NCBI GenBank assembly: GCA_023415475.1
Contig: JAEZKL010000017.1
Coordinates: 94,471-158,470, forward strand
DNA: 64,000 nucleotides
Origin: Bacillota bacterium
GTDB lineage: Bacteria > Bacillota > Clostridia > Lachnospirales > Lachnospiraceae
Direction: 5' to 3'
Position numbers and translations under genes: made by a program. Below, piece after piece: positions 1 through 8,232 of the stretch (positions are counted from its first letter, which is position 1; the number at the start of each line of letters is the position of its first letter). The notes beneath the pieces are model-generated. The model saw nothing but the letters and a program-made list of their open reading frames with translations. It was not told the origin of the DNA and made no database searches.

Positions 1-41
1 TTTGCACACATCATTGATGGGCATAATAACTTCTTATTCAT
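1..41 (-). CDS. Partial CDS, probable ribulose-/allulose-phosphate 3-epimerase N-terminus
   Basis: An ATG on the minus strand at 41 follows a strong ribosome binding site (GAGGAGACAC) and opens a frame to the window edge, reading MNKKLLCPSMMCA. The CPSMMCA stretch resembles the first beta strand of ribulose-phosphate/allulose-6-phosphate 3-epimerases, which start with K(I/L)xPSxxxAD. Only 13 residues are visible, so the identity is a guess; that a gene starts here is well supported by the ribosome binding site. It is divergent from the AraC-type regulator at 267, which may control it together with the isomerase and dehydrogenase downstream. Confidence 0.45.
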   Translation of the reverse strand, partial: MNKKLLCPSMMCA

Positions 42-266
42 ATGTGTCTCCTCATTTTAATTCTTAACTCATTACTTAATACTTACTAAAATCCAATATC
101 ATATCCATCATATACTCATGTTCTTAATTATAAGGCTGACAATAACGATAATAGTAAAGTCACTCACTAAAATTTTACACATAATATTAATTGCATATGG
201 ACATAAACGACCCTATATGTTATTTTAGGTTTAAATCATATTATCTATATAATAAGTAGGTGTTAT

Positions 267-1001
267 ATGCAAATACTAATGATAGGGCGAACTTACTCGC
301 CAATTTCAACTTCTCCAATGCATTCACACGATCAATGGGAACTTGTATTACACCAGTCCGGTACTGGAATAACAAATATTGGAGATCAGTCGATACCTTT
401 CACCCCTGGCTGCATTACCATTTGTCCTCCAGGGTTGAATCATTCAAAACATGTAAGTGATGGTTTATTTGAAGATATCTTTATTCAATTCTCAGGAATT
501 CCATTCATCGAGAATAGTCATATATCTATCTTTTATGATATTGATAAAAAAATTGAAACTCTACTTCTAATGATAATTAGTATTTATTATCAAAAAAAAC
601 CAGGATGGGATGAAATATGTTCTAGTATCTTGTTAATTATAACCAGGATATTGTATTATCAAAGTTTTAATATTAAATTAGTAGATCATGTACAACTTTT
701 ACAAAATGAGATTGTCCAGAATTTTACCAATCCGGAATTCCATCTTGATGTCGCACTGGATAAGCTCCCTTACAATAAGGATTATTTACGAAGATGCTTT
801 AAAAAAGCATTGGGAGTTAACCCTTTGGAATATTTAATACAAATGCGTATGGATTATGCGAAAACCCTATTACAGAATAACAAAAAATATTCGGTAAAAG
901 AAGTAGCCTTCATGTCTGGCTATTATGATTCAGGCTATTTTTCAAGATTATATCGGAAGCATTTTAAGATCAATCCTTCCAAACAGTTTCTTGAATCTTA
1001 G
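267..1001 (+). CDS. AraC-family transcriptional regulator
   Basis: A 244-residue protein with an N-terminal cupin-like sensor (residues 1-100; the HSHDQWELVLHQSG stretch is the usual ligand-binding His-containing strand) and a C-terminal AraC double helix-turn-helix (about 150-244). The second helix-turn-helix carries VKEVAFMSGYYDSGYFSRLYRKHF and the closing NPSK motif typical of the family. It is a cytoplasmic activator or repressor that binds a sugar or related small ligand. It is divergent from the partial epimerase gene at the left edge and convergent with the isomerase/dehydrogenase pair, so it probably regulates pentose or ketose metabolism. The ATG at 267 has a modest GTAGGTG ribosome binding site. 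The ligand cannot be read from the sequence. Confidence 0.9.
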   Translation: MQILMIGRTYSPISTSPMHSHDQWELVLHQSGTGITNIGDQSIPFTPGCITICPPGLNHSKHVSDGLFEDIFIQFSGIPFIENSHISIFYDIDKKIETLLLMIISIYYQKKPGWDEICSSILLIITRILYYQSFNIKLVDHVQLLQNEIVQNFTNPEFHLDVALDKLPYNKDYLRRCFKKALGVNPLEYLIQMRMDYAKTLLQNNKKYSVKEVAFMSGYYDSGYFSRLYRKHFKINPSKQFLES

Positions 1002-1155
1002 TACAAAATAGCTTTTATAAACAGGAGGTAAGCAATTAGTTACTTATATTTTCACCTTCCTGTCCTTGTGTGTTTTATATTTGGCATGCTTGACGTATCT
1101 ATTTTAAACAATCAAAAGTCAAATTATATATCACTTTGTATTACTGCCTAATCAG

Positions 1156-1977
1156 CTATTGTATTATGCTTCGAATATAATCTATACTGCGTTTTGTATC
1201 CTCTAATGCACTGTTTTCATAGTGCATATCTTGCTCTACAACAAACCACTGTGCTCCGGATTCTTCTGCTGCTTTCATAATTGTTGGTATGTTCTGTATT
1301 CCATCTCCCAAGGCCCGGAATTCGAAACCAACTTTATTTTTCTGTTCTTTTGTTTCAAGTCCTATTAATTGGTACATATCATCTGTTTTGCCACCTACAT
1401 AGTCTTTCAGATGTACAATCGGACATCTTCCAGTATATTTTCTAATATACTGATCCGGATTTTCTCCTGCCACTTTTACCCAACATACATCTATTTCTGT
1501 CTGCAATATATCCTTAGATATTGTATCATACAGATAATCTAAAACATATCTGCCATCCTCCATACAAGCAAATTCAAAATCATGATTGTGGTATAATAGA
1601 ATAATATTTTTCTCTTTGCAGTAAGCTCCAATATCTCTTATATTATCTACCACACCTCCAAAATTACCCCCCTCGGGTCTATCACTTTGTACTAGATAAG
1701 GAACAGCTATATATTGACATCCAATTGTCAAATACTGATCCACTGTATTTATTAGATCATTAACTAATTGATCATAAGGTACATGGGCGCTGATTGGAAC
1801 TAAACCTATATCACTTAACGTCTTTTTTATGAACTCAGCAGAAAGTCCGTACATTCCCGCCAGTTCAACCCCATCGTAACCCATTTCTTTTATTCTTGTC
1901 ATTGTTCCTACAAAGTCTTTTTCTGCTTCATCTCGTACACTATAAACTTGAAGTGCAATTGGTATTTTTCTCATCAT
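1156..1977 (-). CDS. Sugar phosphate isomerase/epimerase (xylose isomerase-like TIM barrel)
   Basis: A 273-residue cytoplasmic protein of the AP-endonuclease-2/xylose-isomerase-like TIM barrel family. Visible family marks are LQVYSVRDE near the start, GYDGVELAGMYG, the HNHDFEF strand (metal/substrate His) and the EIDVCWV and EQD strands that supply metal-binding acids late in the barrel. Members isomerise or epimerise ketoses, inosose or sugar acids with a divalent metal. It follows the dehydrogenase at 2032-3021 by 54 bases on the same strand, so the two probably form an operon that oxidises and rearranges a sugar or polyol. The start has an AGGAGAATT ribosome binding site; two consecutive ATG codons make the exact first residue uncertain. 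The substrate is not determinable. Confidence 0.85.
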   Translation of the reverse strand: MMRKIPIALQVYSVRDEAEKDFVGTMTRIKEMGYDGVELAGMYGLSAEFIKKTLSDIGLVPISAHVPYDQLVNDLINTVDQYLTIGCQYIAVPYLVQSDRPEGGNFGGVVDNIRDIGAYCKEKNIILLYHNHDFEFACMEDGRYVLDYLYDTISKDILQTEIDVCWVKVAGENPDQYIRKYTGRCPIVHLKDYVGGKTDDMYQLIGLETKEQKNKVGFEFRALGDGIQNIPTIMKAAEESGAQWFVVEQDMHYENSALEDTKRSIDYIRSIIQ

Positions 1978-2031
1978 AATTCTCCTCTTAATTGTTTTTG
2001 TAAGGAAATTTTTTAATGCTCATCGGATATC

Positions 2032-3021
2032 CTAAATAATATAAGGCTCGCCATCCAGCATTCTCATATCAATAATCGCTTTCATATATTTACCATGTTT
2101 TAACTCTAATTCCTCTTGAGCCTCATCAAAGCGATTCATGGGATATATTTTGACTGGAATATTTTTGAATTCCCATGCTCCAGTGCCTAATAGTTTAGCT
2201 GCTAATATCGCTCCATCACGGTTTAAATTTCTTTCTCGTGGATGGGTACTAAGGCAATCAATCGCTTTTATATTTAACTGTTGAACATCTACTAAGCGTT
2301 TTCCACCGGTATGGTAGGCCCCGATGCAAAGTTGTCCACACGTAGCGGTGATATTAATCGCAAAGTCCAGTGATTCATTAGTTTCGCCCCACTCCATGAC
2401 TAAATCATAGCCCTTAAAATCCGAAAAACCATGTGGTGCAAATTTCTCTTTAAATTCATCTACCAGATATCCTTCATCTGCACCATATCTTTTTGCATCT
2501 TCCAATGACTCTTTAAGAATATCGATAGCTACTACATAAGCACCTTTCATTTTAAGGAGACTGATTGCACCGCATCCCATGTAGCCACAACCAACTACTG
2601 CAACAGTTACACCAGGCATATCTAATTTTACTTTACTAACCGCACTCATCAAACATGATAAGGGTTCCAATATGGCATCTTCATCCCTAACATTGTCAGG
2701 CAATTTTACAACTATTTCTTGCTTTGGATCTACAGCTGCATACTCTACCATTCCGCCTCCTCCAGGAAGTGTATTGCCCCATAGACCACTGACTCTGTCA
2801 CCTACTTTAAATTCTGTAACATTCTTACCTACTTCTTTCACAATACCCATTGGCTCATGACCAAACGCTTGGCCTTCCTTCGCTACTGACCAGTCATAAT
2901 GCTCAGACATACAAACACCAACATATTTTTGGTGAACTAAAATCTGATCGTCAGTAATAGTCACATCTGGGACATCAATAACCTTACTTCTCTTAGGACC
3001 TTCCATTATAATATGTTTCAT
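2032..3021 (-). CDS. Zinc-type medium-chain alcohol/polyol dehydrogenase
   Basis: A 329-residue MDR-family NAD(P)-dependent dehydrogenase. The catalytic zinc site is recognisable: Cys37 in VCMSEHYDW and the GHEP motif (His55-Glu56). The Rossmann fold begins at VAVVGCGYMGCGA, the GxGxxG dinucleotide site. The four-cysteine structural-zinc lobe found in classical alcohol or sorbitol dehydrogenases is absent; the corresponding segment is a glycine-rich stretch (PGGGG), so it is a short variant of the family. It is the first gene of a two-gene operon with the TIM-barrel isomerase, which suggests oxidation of a sugar, polyol or inositol-like compound. The ATG has an AGGAGGATATT ribosome binding site. 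The substrate is unassigned. Confidence 0.88.
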   Translation of the reverse strand: MKHIIMEGPKRSKVIDVPDVTITDDQILVHQKYVGVCMSEHYDWSVAKEGQAFGHEPMGIVKEVGKNVTEFKVGDRVSGLWGNTLPGGGGMVEYAAVDPKQEIVVKLPDNVRDEDAILEPLSCLMSAVSKVKLDMPGVTVAVVGCGYMGCGAISLLKMKGAYVVAIDILKESLEDAKRYGADEGYLVDEFKEKFAPHGFSDFKGYDLVMEWGETNESLDFAINITATCGQLCIGAYHTGGKRLVDVQQLNIKAIDCLSTHPRERNLNRDGAILAAKLLGTGAWEFKNIPVKIYPMNRFDEAQEELELKHGKYMKAIIDMRMLDGEPYII

Positions 3022-3151
3022 AATATCCTCCTTAATAACAAGAATTTTCTATAATTCGATTCTATCATTTTTTTTAGTATACAATAATAACATTATCGAT
3101 AATAAAAGTGGACAAAAACTACCTAATTTTTCAATGTTTTCGAACAAAGAA

Positions 3152-3186
3152 AACGGGAAAGCCTGGTAAAATCAAGCTTTCCCGTT
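3152..3186. terminator. Perfect 11-bp hairpin, probable intrinsic terminator
   Basis: AACGGGAAAGC (3152-3162) pairs perfectly with GCTTTCCCGTT (3176-3186) around a 13-base loop. It stands upstream of the dehydrogenase operon and beside the tRNA-fragment repeat. The TTTCCCGTT arm reappears at 22619-22627 beside tRNA-Leu, so it is part of the duplicated flank. U-tracts are weak on both strands. Confidence 0.5.
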
Positions 3187-3194
3187 ATAATTAA

Positions 3195-3356
3195 TACTGC
3201 AGCCGAGGGGGGACAACCTGAACTTCGTTCAGGTGACCAAGGGGTTCAAGTCCCACTTTAGTAATAAAAGAAAGAGTAATGACTTTCGTCATAACTCCTT
3301 CTTTTTGAATGCGAGTGTTTTTCTCGCTATATGCAGTCGAGGGGACTTGAACCCCT
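3195..3356. repeat. tRNA-Leu 3'-end fragments with hairpins (diverged copy of 22636-22758)
   Basis: This stretch is a diverged copy of the sequence beside tRNA-Leu(UAA) at 22636-22758. Two blocks are exact: 22 bases at 3243-3264 equal 22666-22687, and 25 bases at 3332-3356 equal 22734-22758, the latter being the acceptor and T-arm 3' end of the tRNA on the minus strand. Between them lie a 12/14-paired hairpin (3271-3305) with a T-run, and a GCGAG/CTCGC hairpin near 3311-3328. There is no complete tRNA here: the sequence beyond 3357 cannot fold as one. The block reads as an integration-site duplication or a dispersed tRNA-terminator repeat. Confidence 0.7.
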
Positions 3357-3663
3357 TGGACTGCGCTGAAACCCGCATAGAAAGGGAGCTTTTGTACATC
3401 ATCTTTTCTAGTGTAATCAAAAGTGTAATCATAAATACAGGACATGATATATTTCCGAAACCAGAATGGCTTAGAATTATAGATTTAAGGATGGAGTCTA
3501 TATTCGAACTAAAGAAGAGATAAATCCTCAACTCCAAAGGACGCCATAATCTCGCGTCTCGAGCCACCAGTCCGAAACTGCAGAGTCACCTAACTTCAGA
3601 TCAAAGACCTAATAGGATGCAAAAACAGGATCATTCATATTCATAATCACTCTCCTTTTAGAT
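3357..3663. other. Gene-free stretch, possibly decayed
   Basis: About 300 bases between the tRNA fragment and the ROK kinase gene. No frame has a convincing ribosome binding site with family-like content. A short minus-strand frame reading toward the tRNA fragment (SCIYDYTFDYTRKDDVQKLP and on) could be the relic tail of an integrase, since such tails often abut attachment cores, but I cannot recognise a specific family. Confidence 0.3.
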
Positions 3664-4548
3664 CTAATTAATACAACCTTCGATATATGCCCTTCTGCCA
3701 AGTTCAATTGCTCCCATTATACCTTGATTATCATAAAGACTTGGTGGTACAATGTAAGAATTAATATTTACCATTTCATTACAATTAATATAATTAGAAT
3801 TTAATTCAAATAACTTTTTACGAATTAAAGGAAAAAGCTGCTCTTGATGCATTATTCCTCCTCCTAAAATTACTTTCTGTGGTGAATATGTATATATGTA
3901 GTTAATGATGGCTTGAGCGAGATAGTATGCTTCTAATTCCCATACTTCTAAATTTTCTTTTAAATCAGTTCCCTTTCTTCCCCATCGTTCCTCAATAGCT
4001 GGACCAGATGCTAATCCTTCCAAACAATTTTTATGATAAGGGCATTTCCCTTCATAATCATCTTCATCGTTCTTTTTAATTAAAATATGTCCTGCTTCTG
4101 GATGAATCATTCCCTGTAAGGTTCGCCCATTTATATAGGCTCCTACTCCTATTCCTGTTCCAACGGTGATGTATATAACACAATCAAGATCTTGTGCACA
4201 ACCAAAAGTCACTTCTCCTAATACAGATCCATTAACATCGGTATCAAATCCAATAGGAATATTTAAGGCTTCCTTCAAGGTTCCAAGTATGTTATAATTT
4301 TTCCATTCAATTTTTGGCGTATTCGTAATAAATCCATATGTCTCGGATTTTTTGTTGAGATCTACTGGTCCAAAGCAACCAACACCCAGACAATCAATTT
4401 CATGTGTTTTGAAAAATTGTATAATTTGCGGAATCGTTACTTCTGGTTTTTCAGTCGGAATAGTTATCTGGTTATAGATTTCACCGTTACTTCCTCCGAC
4501 TGCACATACCATTTTGGTACCGCCTGCTTCTAATGCGCCTATCTTCAT
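3664..4548 (-). CDS. ROK-family sugar kinase, fructokinase/mannokinase type
   Basis: A 294-residue ROK kinase that phosphorylates a free hexose in the cytoplasm. The N-terminal ATP motif is GALEAGGTK; a catalytic Asp lies in DTDVNG (about 102-104); the second phosphate loop is TVGTGIGVGAY (128-138); the ROK zinc site is HPEAGH followed by CPYHKNC (His154, Cys169, His172, Cys175). The CPYHKNCLEGLASGPAIEERWG signature is that of the ScrK/GmuE fructokinase group, which also accepts mannose. It lies directly downstream of the response regulator gene in the mannoside island, which fits phosphorylation of mannose released by the GH38 and GH125 enzymes. Choosing mannose over fructose is inference from context. 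The C-terminus (RRAYIEGCIN) looks complete. Confidence 0.88.
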   Translation of the reverse strand: MKIGALEAGGTKMVCAVGGSNGEIYNQITIPTEKPEVTIPQIIQFFKTHEIDCLGVGCFGPVDLNKKSETYGFITNTPKIEWKNYNILGTLKEALNIPIGFDTDVNGSVLGEVTFGCAQDLDCVIYITVGTGIGVGAYINGRTLQGMIHPEAGHILIKKNDEDDYEGKCPYHKNCLEGLASGPAIEERWGRKGTDLKENLEVWELEAYYLAQAIINYIYTYSPQKVILGGGIMHQEQLFPLIRKKLFELNSNYINCNEMVNINSYIVPPSLYDNQGIMGAIELGRRAYIEGCIN

Positions 4549-4712
4549 AGCTCATTCTCCTTTTTGAAACCCAGCATTTCTTCTAATAATAACTTTCATA
4601 AAATATATTAATATATAGAATCGTGACTACAAAATATTAATGTAACAAATCAAACTATTAATAATAAATAAATCAAGCCTACTCCAAATCCTGTTTTTCT
4701 TAGATGGCTTTT

Positions 4713-6305
4713 CTATTCATTATTTCGATATTCCAGCGGTGTTATTCCCATTGTCTTTTTGAATACCCTATAAAAATATTGAGTGTCTTCGTAACCTACT
4801 ATCTGCGCAATCTCATGAATTGTACTCTGTGTATTTCTTAACAAGTCACAAGCTTTTTCAATACGGGTATCCTTCAGATAATTCGTCAGAGTAACTCCTG
4901 TCTCCTGTTTAAAAATTGTCGAAAAATAATTAGGGTTAACGGAAAAATGACTTGCCATTTCCTTTACAGTAATCTCATTCGTATAGTTTCTCTTGATATA
5001 TTCTTTTGCTTTTCCAATAATCTCACGGCAATTAGCGTTTGCATTCTTATCTTCCTTAAGAATTCGTGTCACGGTATTATACAAATATTCAACTATTTGT
5101 TGTGGATTATCAGAACGATCAATTACTTCATCAGAAAGCAGACATTGAATATCAAGGCTACTATCAAAATCATCCATTACGTTGAAATTTTTCAGTATAA
5201 TACGAATAATTTCGTAATAAATACTTTTAATATACTCAGCTTTACGATTGCGAAGATTATCATATGAAAAGATATCTTGTAATATAACTCTTATATTCTT
5301 ATAGTCACCAACAGTAATATATCTCTCCAATATACGCAATTGATGCTCTGCCAATTCAAACTTCGCACTATAATCAATCGTGTCATAGCAGAATATCCTG
5401 CTGTTGTTTACCAGTCTCATATTCAATGCCGATATAGCTTGTTTATAGATTTCCTGTGATATCCCGTTACATACGCCACTAATGGCAATGGTAACAGAAA
5501 CGGTTACATATTTAACCGTCTTTGAATAAAGGTCATATGCAAAAGTTTTACATAAACGTTGAAGCTCCTCTGAATCAGGATGAGCAACAATAATCATAAC
5601 TTGTGTTACATCCTTGAGATTATCCATAATTGCAAAATTATTATTTGGTCGGATTTCATCAGCAATATTTTTAATTGCATATTTGATTAGCCCAATATCT
5701 TCATATGTAAATGTTGAGTCAGAATAATTGGAGCTGTCTACATGAATAAGCAACAACATGTAATTATATCTTTTATCCTCCCCCATAGGGCTAAACCGCA
5801 CAGGTTCGTCTATACCAATAGTCTCATTCCTGCTGTGAAAGGCCTTGTTGATAGCGCGTTCCAGAACCAGCGTTTCATTACTCTCCTCTAAACGTTTCTT
5901 TTTTGTCTCCATTCGGTCAATTTCTTTTTGTTTTTCTATATTCACAATAACATGCTTAACCGCCTCTGCGAGCTCCTCTTCCGGTACCGGCTTCAGCAAA
6001 TAACTACTTACGCCCATATTCAACGCCTGTTCAGCATATTGAAATTCTGCATAGCCACTTATTATAATAAATTGCACTTCGGCATATTCTTTTTTAATCT
6101 CCCGAATCAAATCAATTCCACTCATCTCGGGAAGGCGAATATCCGTAATAATAATATCCGGCCTATTTTCTTTAATGAAAGCAAGTGCAGTTTCTGCATC
6201 CTCCGATTCACAAATCCATTCAAATTGAAATCCATGTTTTATAATCTTTGATACAATTCCTTTTCTTATCCATTGCTCATCATCAATCACCAATACTTTG
6301 TACAT
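4713..6305 (-). CDS. YesN-type response regulator with AraC DNA-binding domain
   Basis: A 530-residue regulator. The receiver domain occupies residues 1-120: acidic pocket VIDDE (Asp8-Asp9), phospho-acceptor Asp55 in IIITDIRLPEMSG, and conserved Lys105 in YLLKPV. A long central linker (about 140-420) is followed by an AraC double helix-turn-helix (about 425-530) with the closing signature FYRVFKKTMGITPLEYR. It is the partner of the sensor kinase at 6283-8118; the two frames overlap by 23 bases, so they are translationally coupled. In this family the pair senses an extracellular carbohydrate and activates the neighbouring Lpl-type ABC transporter and glycosidase genes. Here those are the permeases, binding protein and mannosidases. 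Confidence 0.95.
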   Translation of the reverse strand: MYKVLVIDDEQWIRKGIVSKIIKHGFQFEWICESEDAETALAFIKENRPDIIITDIRLPEMSGIDLIREIKKEYAEVQFIIISGYAEFQYAEQALNMGVSSYLLKPVPEEELAEAVKHVIVNIEKQKEIDRMETKKKRLEESNETLVLERAINKAFHSRNETIGIDEPVRFSPMGEDKRYNYMLLLIHVDSSNYSDSTFTYEDIGLIKYAIKNIADEIRPNNNFAIMDNLKDVTQVMIIVAHPDSEELQRLCKTFAYDLYSKTVKYVTVSVTIAISGVCNGISQEIYKQAISALNMRLVNNSRIFCYDTIDYSAKFELAEHQLRILERYITVGDYKNIRVILQDIFSYDNLRNRKAEYIKSIYYEIIRIILKNFNVMDDFDSSLDIQCLLSDEVIDRSDNPQQIVEYLYNTVTRILKEDKNANANCREIIGKAKEYIKRNYTNEITVKEMASHFSVNPNYFSTIFKQETGVTLTNYLKDTRIEKACDLLRNTQSTIHEIAQIVGYEDTQYFYRVFKKTMGITPLEYRNNE

Positions 6306-8118
6306 TTTTTCCCTCCATCCGACAATTCAGTGGCAATATAATGCGAACTTGGGTACCTGCTGATGGTTTGCTTCGAATCTGCAGGCCATACTGTTCTCCA
6401 AACATTAACTTAATACGAGTATTAACATTTTTGACACCTATACTTCTATGCCCCTCCTCATGTAAAACTGTCTTTATCTGACTGATGTAAGCATTTAAAT
6501 CATCTACTTGCTTTTCACTCATGCCCATTCCATCGTCATAAATATCGATAATAAGATTGTCTCCAGCAGAAATGGCAGATATTTCAATACAACCCTGGCG
6601 CTTGTTTCCTGCAAAGCCATGTATAATTGAGTTCTCAACAATTGGTTGTAGGATAAAACGTGGAATTTTACATTTTTTCAGGTCATCGGCTATTTCAATG
6701 ATAGGAGTTATGGTATCACCAAACCGGACATTCTGTATATAAAAATAATTCATTACGTGCTGTATCTCTTCATTCAATGTAACTAGCTCTGTACCGCTTT
6801 TGTTAATACTATATCGGAACATCATTCCTAATTTTTCGCTGACCTTGCTGATATCAGGGCATCCTTTGATAGAAGCCATACCACTAATGGATTCCAGCGT
6901 ATTATATAGAAAATGAGGATTAATCTGAAGCTGTAATGCCTTTAATTCCGCTTCCTGCATGGCGATCCATTGAATATAGTTCTTGTCAATCTGCTCATCC
7001 AAACTTATAATCATATGATTAAATGCAGCATCGATTGTTCCAATCTCATCATTTCCAGGAATCACATCCTTGACACTCAAATCCCCGTTTCCTATGTTTT
7101 TTATCTTCTTTATCAGTTGGTTGGTTCTCCTGGAATATGCCGTTGTGAATAGGAAGGTCAGTAATATCATAAAAGCCAGCATAATCAGCAATATCATAAA
7201 AATAAAGACATAAGTATCATTAAACTTTTGATCCAGTTTATTATTCTGAAATATGAGACATACCTTCCAATTACAGCTGTTAATTTTATCTACAACCGCA
7301 ATCCGATTACTATATGCTTGACTTAATATGATATGTCCCGATTGCTCATGTGACGGTTTAGTCATTTCTTTCAGCTCATTTTCGGGGAATGCCTGGGTAG
7401 AATTCGTATAGATCATCTTACCTTTTGAATCCAAAACAAACAAATCATAAGCTTCCATTGCAGTATTCTTCTGAGTTACTCCAAAGAACTCATGCGCGAG
7501 TAAATCAATTTTAATTAATCCCAGTTCTTTTGTATAAGTTTTACCATTCAAATTGGGAATAAATTTTACAAATGATAATAAATCAATATTTAAAGCATCC
7601 ACTGTATACTGATAATAATAAAATGGCTTTCGTTGCTTGAAGGTCTCAATAAACCATTGTTCCTCAGACACCTGCTTATAATTACTCAAATGCATACCAT
7701 CTCTTGGGAACTTATCGCCTTTTGCATAAAGCATGATGCTGTAAATTTCCTGAGGATTTTTCGCATAAATTAAATTGTCAATTTCACGATAAAATAATCT
7801 CCAAATATCAATCGTATCCCGCATACTATATTCGTCCTGCTTTGAAAATACACTCTGCACCGTGCCATTGACCACAATCGAATCAATTAAATTATTATAT
7901 ATATTGATTTTATTTTCCAAATTGGATACATACTGTGTCGCTACCAGTTCGTAGGAAGAGGCCACTTCATTACGCATAATCTGTCGAAAACGGCTATAAA
8001 ATAATACAGACATCAATATCAGCGGAATCAGACCAAGGACAAAGGAAGAGAGCATGAATTTACGGACAATAGGAGTATCCTGATAAAGAGATAATATCAT
8101 TCTTTTGATTATTTTCAT
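6283..8118 (-). CDS. YesM-type sensor histidine kinase
   Basis: A 611-residue membrane sensor. TM1 (about 20-41) and TM2 (about 303-326) flank a 260-residue extracytoplasmic dCache-like sensor. A HAMP linker (about 327-380) follows, then the His_kinase domain with phospho-acceptor His402 in the QINPHFLYNTLE motif, and an HATPase domain with the N-box PIVENSIIHG and the G-box DDGMGMS. This is the LytS/YesM class that pairs with AraC-type response regulators. It probably senses mannan-derived oligosaccharides outside the cell, alone or through the binding protein encoded just upstream. The gene overlaps the regulator gene by 23 bases and is separated from the binding-protein gene by a hairpin. 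Confidence 0.94.
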   Translation of the reverse strand: MKIIKRMILSLYQDTPIVRKFMLSSFVLGLIPLILMSVLFYSRFRQIMRNEVASSYELVATQYVSNLENKINIYNNLIDSIVVNGTVQSVFSKQDEYSMRDTIDIWRLFYREIDNLIYAKNPQEIYSIMLYAKGDKFPRDGMHLSNYKQVSEEQWFIETFKQRKPFYYYQYTVDALNIDLLSFVKFIPNLNGKTYTKELGLIKIDLLAHEFFGVTQKNTAMEAYDLFVLDSKGKMIYTNSTQAFPENELKEMTKPSHEQSGHIILSQAYSNRIAVVDKINSCNWKVCLIFQNNKLDQKFNDTYVFIFMILLIMLAFMILLTFLFTTAYSRRTNQLIKKIKNIGNGDLSVKDVIPGNDEIGTIDAAFNHMIISLDEQIDKNYIQWIAMQEAELKALQLQINPHFLYNTLESISGMASIKGCPDISKVSEKLGMMFRYSINKSGTELVTLNEEIQHVMNYFYIQNVRFGDTITPIIEIADDLKKCKIPRFILQPIVENSIIHGFAGNKRQGCIEISAISAGDNLIIDIYDDGMGMSEKQVDDLNAYISQIKTVLHEEGHRSIGVKNVNTRIKLMFGEQYGLQIRSKPSAGTQVRIILPLNCRMEGKNVQSIGD

Positions 8119-8182
8119 AATTTACATGTCACCTCGTATGAAGAAAAGATTTAAGCTAGAAGCTATAAAAATTATAGCACAG

Positions 8183-8214
8183 AAAGGCTACCAACGTCTA
8201 GTTTGGTAACCTTT
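8183..8214 (-). terminator. Hairpin between binding-protein and sensor-kinase genes
   Basis: AAAGGCTACCAA pairs with TTGGTAACCTTT (11 of 12) around a 8-base loop, 19 bases past the binding-protein stop codon. The downstream U-tract is poor, so it may attenuate rather than end transcription. That would give high binding-protein/permease and low kinase/regulator expression, a common arrangement in such operons. Confidence 0.55.
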
Positions 8215-8232
8215 ACTGTCAGTTTTACTGTA

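Noticed and set aside
1020..1070. Weak inverted repeat AACAGGAGGT / ACCTTCCTGT after the AraC gene
   Set aside because: The arms pair only partly and there is no U-tract, so I did not call a terminator.
3191..3567. Overlapping short frames on both strands
   Set aside because: They run through hairpins and tRNA fragments, have no ribosome binding site and no family-like content.
4549..4712. Regulatory RNA between the ROK kinase and regulator genes
   Set aside because: The region is AT-rich with only weak pairing and no conserved riboswitch motif that I can see.
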